Source: CAHJXF01 sp038240015 (GTDB lineage Bacteria; Pseudomonadota; Gammaproteobacteria; Burkholderiales; Burkholderiaceae_D). From it: DNA of 64,000 nt. Below are positions 15,089-24,367 of the stretch, piece after piece. Each line of letters begins with the position of its first letter. Position 1 is the stretch's first letter. The notes beneath the pieces are model-generated. The model searched no databases and was not told the origin of the DNA. It saw only the letters and a program-made list of their open reading frames with translations. The stretch is from contig JBBSEF010000002.1 of NCBI GenBank assembly GCA_038240015.1, positions 62,001-126,000 on the forward strand. The letters run 5' to 3'. The position numbers and the translations under genes were made by a program.

Positions 15089-16648
15089 TCACTGAATATT
15101 CAGCCGCTGCATCCGATAGCGCAGTTGCCGAAACGTGATTCCCAGAAGATCGGCTGCGGCCGTGCGGTTGTAGCGCGTTTGCGCGAGCGCCTTCTCGATC
15201 AGGTCGCGCTCGATGTTGTCGAGGAAGTCGCCGAGCGTGCCGACCAGACCGATCGCATTGGCGCCCGCGGGCGCGCCGCCGGTCGTGGCCGCCGTGTCGC
15301 GTGCCGCGTCACGTCCGGGCTCGCGCGGCTCGCGCGGCTCCGCGGAATCCTCGTGACGCGCAACGCCTGGGGACGTGGTGACCGGCGCGCTGCCCAGAAT
15401 GTTGAGATCCTCCGGGCCGATCTCGTCGGATTCGGCAAGCGCCGCCGAACGTTCGAGAATATTGCCGAGCTCGCGCACGTTGCCTGGAAAGTCGTAGGCG
15501 ACCAACTTCTCGATCGCCGCCTGCGAGAGCGCGAGATCGGGCGCGAGTTGCGACAGCAGATGGCGCGCGAGCAGCGGAATATCTTCGCGACGCTCGCGCA
15601 GCGGCGGGATGCGAATGTCGATCACGTTCAGGCGATAGAACAGATCCTGTCGAAAGCGTCCCTGCATCACGCACTGCGCGAGGTTCTGGTGGGTTGCGCT
15701 GATGAGACGCACATCGACCGACTCTTCGTTCATGCCGCCGACTCTTCGAACCGATCGTTCCTGAATCGCACGCAGCAGCTTGACCTGCATCGCAATCGGC
15801 AGATCGGCGACCTCATCGAGAAAGAGTGTGCCGCCCTTGGCGGTTTGAAAGAAGCCGTCTCGATCCGCATCGGCGCCGGTGAACGCGCCTTTCCGATAGC
15901 CGAAGAACTCGGCTTCGACCAACTGCTCGGGGATCGCGCCGCAGTTGACCGCGACGAAAGGACCGTCGCGCCGGCCGCTGCAATCATGCACCGCGCGCGC
16001 GGCGAGCTCCTTGCCGCTGCCCGATTCGCCGGTGATCGCGACCGGCGCCTGCGAGCGCGCGACGCGCTTGATCATCGCGCGCACGTCGGCCATCGTGCTC
16101 GAGTTGCCCAGCAGGCGAGCGAGCATGACCGCGTCGCCCGCTCCGTTCTTGCCTTCCTGGGCCTTGCCGCTCGCCGCTCGCGTGCGGTCGGCATCGCGAT
16201 CCTTGCCCCAGGCGCGTACGGCCGATTGCACGAGACTGCGCAATTGATCGAGCGCGACCGGCTTGCTCAAGTAGTCGAACGCACCCGCCTTCAATGCGGC
16301 CACCGCATTCTCGGTGCTGCCGAAGGCCGTGATCACCGCGACCGGCGTGGCCGGATAGTCGCGCGAGATCAGCGCGACGAGATCCATTCCGGTCGCGTCG
16401 GGCAGCCGCATGTCGGTGAGGCACAACGCGTAGGAACGCTGCGCGAGGCGTTCGCGCGCCTGGCCGACCGTCAACGCGCGATCGACGTCCAAACCCATGC
16501 GCACCAAGGTCAGCTCGAGCAACTCAAGCAGGTCGGGTTCGTCATCGACCACGAGCACGCGTGCGATATTGGCGCTGCTTGCATTGCTCTGCACGTTCGC
16601 GCGACCGCTGCCGGCAGGAGCGCTGGAGTCTGAGCTATTGGTCTGCAT
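15089..16648 (-). CDS. pilR: sigma-54-dependent response regulator PilR
   Basis: A 519-residue NtrC-type regulator. It has a receiver domain at residues ~28-145 (VLVVDDEPDLLELLE; phospho-acceptor Asp in LTDMRLPD), then an AAA+ domain with Walker A GESGSGKELAARAV and the sigma-54 contact motif GAFTGAD, and a C-terminal Fis-type helix-turn-helix (YNRTAAADLLGITFRQLRYR). PilR activates the pilin gene pilA with RpoN. The PilR name rests on pairing with the adjacent PilS-like kinase and on neighbours ampD and PP0621. An Ala/Arg-rich linker lies between AAA+ and HTH domains. Confidence 0.9.
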   Translation of the reverse strand: MQTNSSDSSAPAGSGRANVQSNASSANIARVLVVDDEPDLLELLELTLVRMGLDVDRALTVGQARERLAQRSYALCLTDMRLPDATGMDLVALISRDYPATPVAVITAFGSTENAVAALKAGAFDYLSKPVALDQLRSLVQSAVRAWGKDRDADRTRAASGKAQEGKNGAGDAVMLARLLGNSSTMADVRAMIKRVARSQAPVAITGESGSGKELAARAVHDCSGRRDGPFVAVNCGAIPEQLVEAEFFGYRKGAFTGADADRDGFFQTAKGGTLFLDEVADLPIAMQVKLLRAIQERSVRRVGGMNEESVDVRLISATHQNLAQCVMQGRFRQDLFYRLNVIDIRIPPLRERREDIPLLARHLLSQLAPDLALSQAAIEKLVAYDFPGNVRELGNILERSAALAESDEIGPEDLNILGSAPVTTSPGVARHEDSAEPREPREPGRDAARDTAATTGGAPAGANAIGLVGTLGDFLDNIERDLIEKALAQTRYNRTAAADLLGITFRQLRYRMQRLNIQ

Positions 16649-16698
16649 CGTCGCGCTTCGTCCGCTCGCGATTGACGAGCGGCGCCTTCAAGTTGTGT

Positions 16699-18570
16699 CT
16701 AGCCGGACGTGCCTGCCGCGCGAACCACGAATCCGCCGCGCCGCGTGCCGCCCACATTGGTCGAATAGTCCAGAGTCGCATCATTGGCCAGACACAACTC
16801 GCGCGCCAGATAAAGGCCCAGCCCCGTGCCTCGGTGATGCGTGGTGAAAAATGGCTCGAACAGGTTGACGCGCGTCGCTCGGTCGATGCCCGGACCATCG
16901 TCCTGGACGGCCAATTCTATCCTCTCGCCCATCGCAGGCGCGGCAGCAGCAGTGTCGTCGGCGCGGTCGGCGCGGTCGGCGCCAGCCCCATCGAGCGACA
17001 GCACGGTGCTATGCACGCCGCGCGGATTGGCCAGGACACTGACCCGAATCGCCACGCTGCTCTCGCGCCCCGTCGCGTAGCGCACCGCGTTCGACAACAG
17101 ATTGACGAGCACCTGACGCAGATGCTCGCCGTTGAAGTGGACCATCGGATTGCCGCGCATCGAGAGGTCGATCACGCTGCGCGCGCAGCCCTGCGTGCGG
17201 CAAAATTCTTCGACGAGACGAGCCAGCCACGGGTCGAGCGCGATCGCTTCGACGTTGACCGGTCCGCGACGCGAGAGCTGCAGGATCTCTTCGACGATGC
17301 GGTTCAGCCGCTGCGCATTTTCGCGAACGATGCTCACCATGCGTTGCGTACCGACCCTGTCGCGCGCGCCGAATTGCAACCCCAACTGCTCGCCGGTTTC
17401 TTCCTCCAGCAACGCGCCCGCATGGACGATCGCGGCCAGCGGATTGCGGATCTCGTGCGCGATGCTGGCGGTCAACCGTCCCATCGCCGCAAGCTTCAGT
17501 TGTTGTGCACGCTGCTCGACCCGCAGCAGGTCTTCGAGGAATACCACATAGCGCCCCGATGCCAGTGCATCGCCTTCGGGCGCGACGAAGCGCACGCGCA
17601 AGCGTCGCCCCGATCCATCCTCCGCTCCTGCATCGTTCAGGTCGGCATCGCTCGACCCGCGATAGGCGCCGGCGTCGGCGTGACCTCCATTTGCATTGCC
17701 GCTGTCGCCATCGCTCTCCTCGTGCCCGCCTGGCCAATGCGACGTGAGATCGAAACTCTCTCCTATCGTGCCGCCCGACGAGCGCCATGCCACGAACTGC
17801 CGGCTGATCGCCGTGCCGCCCGGGTGCCCGCGCCAGCCATCGAGCACCAGCGCGCGCGCATCGTCGAGATTGAGCATGCGCAGCGCCGCGGTGTTGGCCG
17901 CGCGCGGCGTGCCGTCGGCGGCCAGAATCAGCACGCCGTCCTGCATGTCGGCCACCACCAGCCGATTGATTTCGATCTGCGCGCGCAGGTCGTAGCCGCG
18001 CTGCCGTGCGATGCGCTCCTGCACGATCAGCCTGGCCGCGAGTCGATTCATCACGATCGCAATGGCGAAGCTCGCGATGCCGAACAATCCCGCGAGTACC
18101 AGACCCGACGACGGCTCGTTGAAATGGATTTCACGCCACACCGATTCGACCAGGATCGCGAGCGAGCATACGGCCGCGAAGCCGAGCGCCAGCGAAGCCG
18201 GACTGAGAATCGCGGAGCCCGCGATCGGCAACAGCATCAATAGCGCGAGGCCGCTTCGCGTGCCGCCCGAGGCGCTCATCAAGATCGTGAGACCGATCAC
18301 GTCGACGAAGAGCTGCACGGCCAATTGCGAATAGAAATGGCGCTGCCGGGTCGCTGCCAGATAGCCGAAGGTCGCCGCGAGCGCCGCATACACCGCCGCC
18401 GTGCGCGCGAACAGCGCGGGGTCCTGGGTGCCGAGCGAGATCCGCTCGCCGCCGTAGAGCGAGGCGCCCAACAACACCGCTGCGATCACCAGGCGCGTGA
18501 CGCAAAAATAACGAAGAGAGGTCCAGAACGAAGACCCTGGATCGGCGAAAGCGCGGCGCGGGATCAGCAC
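16699..18570 (-). CDS. pilS: PilS-type sensor histidine kinase
   Basis: A 623-residue membrane sensor kinase. The N-terminal ~200 residues hold about six hydrophobic helices (LVIAAVLLGASLYGG to FGIASFAIAIVMNRLAARL), as in PilS. A PAS-like segment (VADMQDGVLILAADG) comes next, then the dimerisation domain with the phosphorylated His in ASIAHEIRNPLAAI, and the ATPase domain with N box (LVNLLSNAVRYA) and G boxes (DDGPGI, GTGLGLYLA). It lies 50 bases upstream of pilR. The ATPase domain contains a variable insertion with short Ala-Asp-Arg repeats (ADRADRADD) and the PAS linker an Asp/Gly-rich one. Confidence 0.9.
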   Translation of the reverse strand: MLIPRRAFADPGSSFWTSLRYFCVTRLVIAAVLLGASLYGGERISLGTQDPALFARTAAVYAALAATFGYLAATRQRHFYSQLAVQLFVDVIGLTILMSASGGTRSGLALLMLLPIAGSAILSPASLALGFAAVCSLAILVESVWREIHFNEPSSGLVLAGLFGIASFAIAIVMNRLAARLIVQERIARQRGYDLRAQIEINRLVVADMQDGVLILAADGTPRAANTAALRMLNLDDARALVLDGWRGHPGGTAISRQFVAWRSSGGTIGESFDLTSHWPGGHEESDGDSGNANGGHADAGAYRGSSDADLNDAGAEDGSGRRLRVRFVAPEGDALASGRYVVFLEDLLRVEQRAQQLKLAAMGRLTASIAHEIRNPLAAIVHAGALLEEETGEQLGLQFGARDRVGTQRMVSIVRENAQRLNRIVEEILQLSRRGPVNVEAIALDPWLARLVEEFCRTQGCARSVIDLSMRGNPMVHFNGEHLRQVLVNLLSNAVRYATGRESSVAIRVSVLANPRGVHSTVLSLDGAGADRADRADDTAAAAPAMGERIELAVQDDGPGIDRATRVNLFEPFFTTHHRGTGLGLYLARELCLANDATLDYSTNVGGTRRGGFVVRAAGTSG

Positions 18571-18625
18571 GTCGTATCGACGAGGTCAGCGCGGCTCGCG
18601 CGCCAGGCGCTCGAGCCGTGCAAAC

Positions 18626-18650
18626 GGACTCCCGCCTTCGCGGGAATGAC
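18626..18650 (+). repeat. dispersed palindromic repeat, copy A
   Basis: GGACTCCCGCCTTCGCGGGAATGAC, a short hairpin (CCCG/CGGG arms around CCTTCG), lies in the pilS to PP0621 gap. It matches the copies at 27025 and 31616, so it belongs to a small dispersed intergenic family. Confidence 0.75.
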
Positions 18651-18670
18651 CGGGAGTGGATCCTTACGAT

Positions 18671-18970
18671 TCATTCGCGACGCCGAGGCTCGCTCGATGC
18701 CACGGTCTCGCGCGCGGCCTGTTGTCCCGCCTCGCGATGCGCGACGCTGCAATACACGCGTCCATCGGGAAGAGACACCGCATCGCCTGCGGGTACGTGT
18801 GTGCCGCACCACGCGCACTGGCGCATCGTCTCGATCTCCTGTTGCGCTGCCTGGCCGGCGGGTCGAGATGCATCGGCATCCGGCGCGCCGGGCTTGCGCA
18901 GACCGCCCAGCCATCGAACCGCGAGCCACACCAGGAACACGACTAGCACGAAGAGGAGGATGCGCGGCAT
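18671..18970 (-). CDS. PP0621-like small membrane zinc-ribbon protein
   Basis: A 99-residue protein. The start is the ATG at 18970 (MPRILLFVLVVFLVWLAVRWLGG), which opens with a single membrane helix; the frame upstream is non-coding. After a Pro/Ala linker comes a small metal-binding module with Cys-x2-Cys (CAWC) and a second pair in YCSVAH, like a treble-clef finger. Function is unknown. The position between the CcsA-like gene and pilS is conserved in Burkholderiales, as I recall it, which supports the gene being real. Confidence 0.8.
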   Translation of the reverse strand: MPRILLFVLVVFLVWLAVRWLGGLRKPGAPDADASRPAGQAAQQEIETMRQCAWCGTHVPAGDAVSLPDGRVYCSVAHREAGQQAARETVASSEPRRRE

Positions 18971-19010
18971 GGGTGTGTCGATCAAATTGGATGAAGCACG
19001 GTAGTCTCGA

Positions 19011-19943
19011 TCAAACGCGATGAAGGATGACTTCGAGGACGAAGCGGCTGCCGGCATACGCGAGCAGCACGAACGCGAAGCCGCCCAGCGTCCACGACAG
19101 GGCCACGCGGCCACGCCAGCCGCGCATCGCGCGGCCGATCAAGAGCGCGGCGAAGGTCACCCAGGCGAGCAGAGTGAAGACGGTCTTGTGATCGAGGCGC
19201 ATCGGCTTGCCGAACAGCGATTCGGAGAACACGATGCCGGTTGCGACAGTCATCGTCAGCAGCGCGAAGCCCGCGCCGATCAATCGAAACAGCACGCGCT
19301 CCATCGTCAACAGCGGCGGCAAAGGCGCCAGGACGCCGCGCTCGAATTCACCGCCGCTTCTACCGCCATCAACGGCAGGCTCGTCCTCGCCGGCGCGCCG
19401 CGCCGATCCACCGGTGCGATGCAGCCAACGCTCGAGCGCGGCCATGTAGAGCGCATGGACTGCGGCGATCGTCAGCAGCGCGTAGGCCGCGAGCGCAACG
19501 GCCAGATGCGCGGGCAACCAGGCGCTGTAGGCGCCGCCATCGGCCCCGCTGATGCGTCCGAGCGCGACGCTGCCGGGGAAAGCGAGCGGCAGCAATGCGC
19601 ACAGCGCGGCAAGCGGCAGAATCAACAACCAGATACTCACCAGTTCGATCACCAGACTCTCGAACCAGAACACTGCGACCGCAAACCACATCGTTGCCGA
19701 GAGCGCGAGAGCGAATCCGAATCGCCAACTGCCATCGATCAACGCGGCATCGCGCAGCAGCCACGCATGCAGCAGCCACGTGAGCACGATCACGATGCGC
19801 AAGCTGGTGCTCAATCGATACGGCCGCTCGCGTGCGATGGAACTCCGGGCAGGCGCGCGCCTCGATCCGACAGCGGCGCGCCAGACCGCAGCGGCCACGC
19901 CCAGATAGGCGGCAGCGACGAGTGCGTGGAGTAAAATTGGCAT
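19011..19943 (-). CDS. CcsA/YpjD-like cytochrome c assembly family membrane protein
   Basis: A 310-residue polytopic protein with about eight membrane helices. The start is taken as ATG 19943 (MPILLHALVAAAYLG), since the extension above it begins with a TTG. It resembles the CcsA/HemX family (Pfam Cytochrom_C_asm), with the conserved HAxYMAALERWL segment and FRLIGAGFALLTMTVATG. In betaproteobacteria this copy next to ffh is usually called YpjD and is separate from true cytochrome c maturation. Here a full ccm operon lies at 54 kb and there is no ResB gene beside this one. A role in heme or membrane biology is therefore an inference. Divergent from ffh. Confidence 0.85.
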   Translation of the reverse strand: MPILLHALVAAAYLGVAAAVWRAAVGSRRAPARSSIARERPYRLSTSLRIVIVLTWLLHAWLLRDAALIDGSWRFGFALALSATMWFAVAVFWFESLVIELVSIWLLILPLAALCALLPLAFPGSVALGRISGADGGAYSAWLPAHLAVALAAYALLTIAAVHALYMAALERWLHRTGGSARRAGEDEPAVDGGRSGGEFERGVLAPLPPLLTMERVLFRLIGAGFALLTMTVATGIVFSESLFGKPMRLDHKTVFTLLAWVTFAALLIGRAMRGWRGRVALSWTLGGFAFVLLAYAGSRFVLEVILHRV

Positions 19944-20070
19944 CGACAAAGTTTAGCCGATCACTTCTCTTCGATCGGATCGAACGTGCGGTGTCGGTGT
20001 CTTCTCCATACACGGCTCCGCCCCGCACCACCGCCGCGCCCCTTGGCGCAGCCTCTCCGCCCTTCATACC

Positions 20071-21447
20071 ATGCTCGAAAACCTTTCCCAACGTCTGGCC
20101 CGCGTCGTCAAGACGATGCGCGGCGAAGCGCGCCTCACCGAAGCCAACACGCAAGAGATGTTGCGCGAGGTGCGCGTCGCTCTGCTCGAGGCCGACGTTG
20201 CGTTGCCGGTCGTGCGCGAATTCATCGCGCGCGTGAAAGAGAAAGCGCTCGGCGAAGACGTCGTCGGCAGTCTCTCGCCCGGGCAAGCCCTGGTCGGCGT
20301 GGTGCAAAGAGAATTGACCGCGATCATCGGCGGCGACCTCGGGCCCGAGGCATCCTCGTTGAAGCTCGCGGTCACGCCGCCCGCGATCATCCTGATGGCC
20401 GGGCTGCAAGGCGCCGGCAAGACCACCACCGTCGCCAAGCTCGGGCGCTTTCTGCGCGACGGAGGATACAAGGGCGACAAGAAAAAAGTCCTGGTCGTCT
20501 CGACCGACGTCTATCGTCCCGCCGCGATCGAACAATTGAAGGCGGTGGCGTCGCAGGTCGGCGTCGATTTCTTTCCCTCGAACCTGAACGAACAACCCGT
20601 CGCGATCGCGGTGGCTGCGGTCGATTGGGCGAAGAAGCACTATCACGATGTGCTGATCGTCGATACCGCGGGCCGCCTCGCGATCGACCAGCCGATGATG
20701 GACGAGATCAAGGCGCTGCACGCGCGCTTGTCTCCCGCCGAGACGTTGTTCGTGGTCGATGCGATGGCGGGCCAGGACGCCATCAACACCGCGCGCGCCT
20801 TTGCCGAGGTGTTGCCGTTGACCGGCGTGGTGTTAACCAAGCTCGATGGCGATGCGCGCGGCGGCGCGGCGCTGTCGGTGCGGCACGTCACCGGCAAGCC
20901 GATCAAGTTCGTCGGCGTCGGCGAAAAGCTTCACGCCCTCGAAGTCTTCCATCCCGAGCGCATGGCCAGCCGCATTCTGGGCATGGGCGACATCGTCGCG
21001 CTGGTCGAAGAAGCGCAGCGCGGCGTCGACACGGTCGAAGCCGAGAAGCTCGCCAGAAAGGTCAAGTCCGGCGCGCGCTTCGACCTCGACGACTTTCGCT
21101 CGCAACTTCAGCAGATGAACAAGATGGGCGGCCTCGGCGGTCTGCTCGACAAGTTGCCCGCGCAATTCCAGGCCGCCGCGGGCAAGGCCGACGTGGGCCG
21201 TGCCGAGCGCGAGGTCAAGCGCATGGAAGGCATCATCAACTCGATGACGCGGGGCGAACGCGCCAAACCCGAATTGATCAAGGCCAGCCGCAAGCGCCGC
21301 ATCGCCACCGGCGCCGGCGTGCAGGTGCAGGAAGTCAATCGGCTGCTCAAGCAGTTCGACCAGATGCAAGGCGTGATGAAGACCATGCAGAAGGGCGGCA
21401 TGGCGAAGATGATGCGCGGCATGCGAGGCATGATGCCGGGCCTTTGA
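20071..21447 (+). CDS. ffh: signal recognition particle protein Ffh
   Basis: A 458-residue SRP GTPase that binds 4.5S RNA and signal sequences of nascent membrane proteins and delivers them to FtsY. The N domain (residues ~1-90) contains ALLEADVALPVV. The G domain has G1 GLQGAGKTTT, G3 DTAGR and G4 TKLDGDARGGA. The C-terminal M domain is Met-rich (MNKMGGLGGLLDKLP, then repeated KMMRGMRGMMPGL) and contains the RNA-binding SRKRRIATGAG. Divergently transcribed from the CcsA-like gene across a 127-base gap. No 4.5S RNA gene was seen in the window. Confidence 0.97.
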   Translation: MLENLSQRLARVVKTMRGEARLTEANTQEMLREVRVALLEADVALPVVREFIARVKEKALGEDVVGSLSPGQALVGVVQRELTAIIGGDLGPEASSLKLAVTPPAIILMAGLQGAGKTTTVAKLGRFLRDGGYKGDKKKVLVVSTDVYRPAAIEQLKAVASQVGVDFFPSNLNEQPVAIAVAAVDWAKKHYHDVLIVDTAGRLAIDQPMMDEIKALHARLSPAETLFVVDAMAGQDAINTARAFAEVLPLTGVVLTKLDGDARGGAALSVRHVTGKPIKFVGVGEKLHALEVFHPERMASRILGMGDIVALVEEAQRGVDTVEAEKLARKVKSGARFDLDDFRSQLQQMNKMGGLGGLLDKLPAQFQAAAGKADVGRAEREVKRMEGIINSMTRGERAKPELIKASRKRRIATGAGVQVQEVNRLLKQFDQMQGVMKTMQKGGMAKMMRGMRGMMPGL

Positions 21448-21610
21448 AGTCGCCGCTTGGCCCGGTTGCAGACGATCGCGTCGAATGACGTGTCAGCCCG
21501 ATCGCGACCCCGCACGTTCTACCTGCTCGCCCCTTCGGTGCGGCCGTTGAACAGCCGGGCCGAGGCGCAGCCCACCATTTCAAAAACAGTTCTTCAATGA
21601 GGAGTCATTC

Positions 21611-22321
21611 ATGAAAACCAATATCCTTCGCAAGGCCACGCTGTTCGTCGCACTCGCCTCGATGGCCGCCTCGTCGCTCGGCCTGTCGGGTTGCGCCGAA
21701 CTGCCCAACTACACCACCGGCAGCCGCGGTGGTGACACCGCGGTAGGCGCAGGTGCGGGTGCGGTCGCGGGCGCTGCGATCGGTCGCGCGACATCGGGCG
21801 GCAGTCCCGGTCGCAGTACCGCGCAGGGCGCTCTGGCCGGCGCGGCACTCGGTGCGCTCGGCGGCTACCTGTGGTCCAACCGAATGGAGGCGCAAAAGCA
21901 GCGCATGGAAGTGGCCACCCGCGGCACCGGCGTCGAAGTCACGCAGACGGCCGACAATCAATTGAAGCTCAACATCCCGAGCGACATCTCGTTCGATACC
22001 GGCCGCGCCGACATCAAGCCCAACTTCCGCAGCGTGCTCGATCAGTTCGCGCAAGGCCTGCGCGAGAACGCGGGCAGCACCGTGCGCGTCATCGGACACA
22101 CCGATTCGACGGGCAGCGATGCGCTCAACAATCCGCTCTCGGTCGATCGCGCAGCCAGCACGCGCAACTACCTTGTCGATCGCGGCGTCGCCGCCAATCG
22201 CATCGCCATCGATGGCCGCGGCGAGCGCGAGCCGATCGCGGACAACAACAGCGACGCGGGTCGGGCGCGCAATCGCAGAGTCGAGATCTTCGTCGGCGAG
22301 CAGCAGGCTTCAGCGCGCTGA
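21611..22321 (+). CDS. OmpA-family peptidoglycan-binding lipoprotein
   Basis: A 236-residue lipoprotein. The signal peptide ends in LSGC (lipidated Cys28), followed by a glycine-zipper stretch at residues ~42-90 (GAGAGAVAGAAIG and ALAGAALGALGGYL). The C-terminal OmpA domain at residues ~110-230 has ISFDTGRADIKPNF, GHTDSTGSDALN, the LSVDRA motif and RNRRVEI, the residues that hold diaminopimelate in peptidoglycan. The protein probably links outer membrane and cell wall. This glycine-zipper plus OmpA layout resembles YiaD-type lipoproteins. It is followed by a structured repeat element. Confidence 0.92.
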   Translation: MKTNILRKATLFVALASMAASSLGLSGCAELPNYTTGSRGGDTAVGAGAGAVAGAAIGRATSGGSPGRSTAQGALAGAALGALGGYLWSNRMEAQKQRMEVATRGTGVEVTQTADNQLKLNIPSDISFDTGRADIKPNFRSVLDQFAQGLRENAGSTVRVIGHTDSTGSDALNNPLSVDRAASTRNYLVDRGVAANRIAIDGRGEREPIADNNSDAGRARNRRVEIFVGEQQASAR

Positions 22322-22324
22322 GCC

Positions 22325-22489
22325 CCTTCCCCTCTGGGGAAGGCTGGGAGTTTGGAAAGGGTTTCGCCGAGCATGCTCGGCGCCTTCCGAACGCTTTCGG
22401 CTTGCAAGCCTAAAGCGGGGGCCTCCGCAGGCGTTCCAATTTCGTAGCGCGCTTCGCGCGCCCCACCCCAACCCTCCCCAGGGGGAGGG
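22325..22489. repeat. MITE-like structured intergenic element
   Basis: The convergent ompA-trpC gap is filled with nested palindromes. Each end is a hairpin: CCTTCCCC-TCT-GGGGAAGG at 22325-22343 and CCCTCCCC-AG-GGGGAGGG at 22472-22489. The sequence from the left end resembles the reverse complement of the right end (both continue into TGGG on the inner side), so the element has imperfect inverted ends. Inside are an exact 18-bp palindrome at 22365-22382 (arms CGCCGAGCA/TGCTCGGCG) and GGCTTGCAAGCC at 22399-22410. It may act as a two-way transcription barrier. Confidence 0.55.
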
Positions 22490-22494
22490 AGCCC

Positions 22495-23310
22495 TCAACC
22501 GAACAACGTCTTGAGCGCCGCGCCCGGATCGTCGGCGCGCATGAAGGTCTCGCCGATCAGAAAGCCATGCACGCCCGCGCTTCGCATGCGGGCGATGTCA
22601 TCGGTCGTCGCGATCCCCGACTCGGTCACCAGCACGCGATCCTTCGGCATGCGCGCGACCAGATCGAGCGTCGTCTCGAGACGCGTCTCGAAGGTGCGCA
22701 GGTTACGGTTGTTGATGCCGATCACGGTTCGCGTTGCATCCGCATCGAGCCTGAGCGCGACATCGAGCGCGACATCGAGTTCACGTGCATCGTGTGCCTC
22801 GACGAGTACATCCATTTCGAATTGGTGCGCGATGCCCGCCAGTCGTCCGAGTTCCGAGGCGTCGAGCGCAGCGACGATCAGCAGAATGCAGTCGGCGCCC
22901 ATCGCGCGGGTTTCGGCGACCTGATATTCGTCGACAATGAAGTCCTTGCGCAGCACCGGCAAGCCGCACGCCGCGCGCGCTGCGACCAGCGCATCGCGCG
23001 AACCCTGAAAATAGGGCTCGTCGGTCAACACCGACAGACAAGTCGCGCCGCCGGCCTCATAGGATCGCGCGATTGCGGCCGGATGAAACGCGGCGCGCAA
23101 CAAGCCCTTCGACGGAGATGCCTTCTTGATTTCTGCGATCACTGCCGCGCGACCGCTCGCGATGCGCGAGGCGAGCGCACGCGCAAAGCCGCGCGGCGCG
23201 TCGGCGCGCTCGGCATCGCGCTCGACTTCGATCCGGGATCGTTGCCGCTTCGCGGCCGCGACTTCGCCCGCCTTGCTCGCGAGGATTTTCGCGAGGACGT
23301 CGCTGGTCAT
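22495..23310 (-). CDS. trpC: indole-3-glycerol phosphate synthase
   Basis: A 271-residue TIM-barrel enzyme that closes the indole ring in tryptophan synthesis. Family motifs are present in order: VIAEIKKASPSKG (catalytic Lys region), LSVLTDEPYFQGS, VLRKDFIVDEYQV, DCILLIVAAL, LVEAHD, IGINNRNLRTF and VTESGI followed by GFLIGETFMR. Unlike E. coli TrpC there is no fused TrpF domain. It is the last gene of the trpGDC block, starting 4 bases after trpD ends. The downstream structured repeat separates it from the convergent OmpA gene. Confidence 0.97.
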   Translation of the reverse strand: MTSDVLAKILASKAGEVAAAKRQRSRIEVERDAERADAPRGFARALASRIASGRAAVIAEIKKASPSKGLLRAAFHPAAIARSYEAGGATCLSVLTDEPYFQGSRDALVAARAACGLPVLRKDFIVDEYQVAETRAMGADCILLIVAALDASELGRLAGIAHQFEMDVLVEAHDARELDVALDVALRLDADATRTVIGINNRNLRTFETRLETTLDLVARMPKDRVLVTESGIATTDDIARMRSAGVHGFLIGETFMRADDPGAALKTLFG

Positions 23311-23314
23311 GTGG

Positions 23315-24343
23315 CTATGCCCGGCGCTGTGTCGCGGCCGCGAACGCGTCTAGCTTCGCGCGCGCGGCGCCGCTGGCGATGGCTTCGCGTGCACGCGCGA
23401 TCCCCGCTGCTATCGATGGAGCGACGTCGGCGGCGTACAGCGCGAGGCCCGCGTTGAGCACTACGATTTCGCGCGGCGTGCCTTCGACGTTGGCAAGCGC
23501 CTCGTAGATCATTTCGCGCGATTCCTCGGCGCTCGTCACCTTCAGGCCGCGATTGGATTTCATCGCGAGGCCGTAGTCCTCGGGATGGATTTCGTACTCG
23601 CGCACCTCACCATCCTTGAGTTCGCCGACCAATGTGGCCGCGCCGAGCGACGCTTCGTCCATGCCGTCCTTGCCGTACACGACCAGAGCATGGGTCGCGC
23701 CCAAGCGTTGCAGCACGCGCACCTGAATGCCGACGAGATCGGGATGAAAGACGCCCATCAGCTGATGCAACGCCCCCGCCGGATTCGTCAGCGGGCCGAG
23801 AATGTTGAAGATGGTCCGCACGCCGAGTTCTTTTCGCACCGAGGCGACATTCTTCATCGCGCTGTGATGGCTGGGGGCGAACATGAAACCGATGCCCGTC
23901 TCGGCGATGCACGCGGCGACTTGCTCGGGTGCGAGCATCACGTTGATGCCGAGCGCCTCGAGCACATCCGCGCTGCCCGAGCGCGATGACACGCCGCGGT
24001 TGCCGTGCTTGGCGATGCGCGCGCCCGCGGCCGCGGCGACGAACATCGCCGCGGTGGAAATGTTGAAGGTGTGCGAGCCGTCGCCGCCGGTGCCGCACAG
24101 ATCGACGAGGTGGGACTTGTCGGCCACCACCACCGGCGTCGCGAACTCGCGCATGACTTGCGCGGCCGCAGCGATCTCGCCGATGGTTTCTTTCTTCACG
24201 CGCAAGCCGAGCAACAGCGCCGATGCGATCGACGGCGACAGCTCGCCCTTCATCAGCATGCGCATCAGATGAAGCATTTCATCGTGAAAGATTTCGCGAT
24301 GCTCGATGCAACGCGTGAGCGCTTCGTTGGGCGTGATGGACAT
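23315..24343 (-). CDS. trpD: anthranilate phosphoribosyltransferase
   Basis: A 342-residue enzyme that joins anthranilate and PRPP. The glycine-rich PRPP loop DLCGTGGDGSHTFNIST is at residues ~82-98, KHGNRGVSSRSGSADVLEALG follows, and FNILGPLTNPA and VYGKDGMDE complete the set of family motifs. Length is standard. It lies between trpG (24 bases upstream) and trpC (4 bases downstream). No fused glutamine amidotransferase domain is present, in keeping with the separate trpG. Confidence 0.97.
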   Translation of the reverse strand: MSITPNEALTRCIEHREIFHDEMLHLMRMLMKGELSPSIASALLLGLRVKKETIGEIAAAAQVMREFATPVVVADKSHLVDLCGTGGDGSHTFNISTAAMFVAAAAGARIAKHGNRGVSSRSGSADVLEALGINVMLAPEQVAACIAETGIGFMFAPSHHSAMKNVASVRKELGVRTIFNILGPLTNPAGALHQLMGVFHPDLVGIQVRVLQRLGATHALVVYGKDGMDEASLGAATLVGELKDGEVREYEIHPEDYGLAMKSNRGLKVTSAEESREMIYEALANVEGTPREIVVLNAGLALYAADVAPSIAAGIARAREAIASGAARAKLDAFAAATQRRA

Positions 24344-24367
24344 GAGGCGATGAAGAAGACAGTAGCG

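Noticed and set aside
15002..16633. 543-residue plus-strand frame across pilR
   Set aside because: Composition is shadow-like (Arg/Asp/Ala) and pilR on the other strand has all its motifs.
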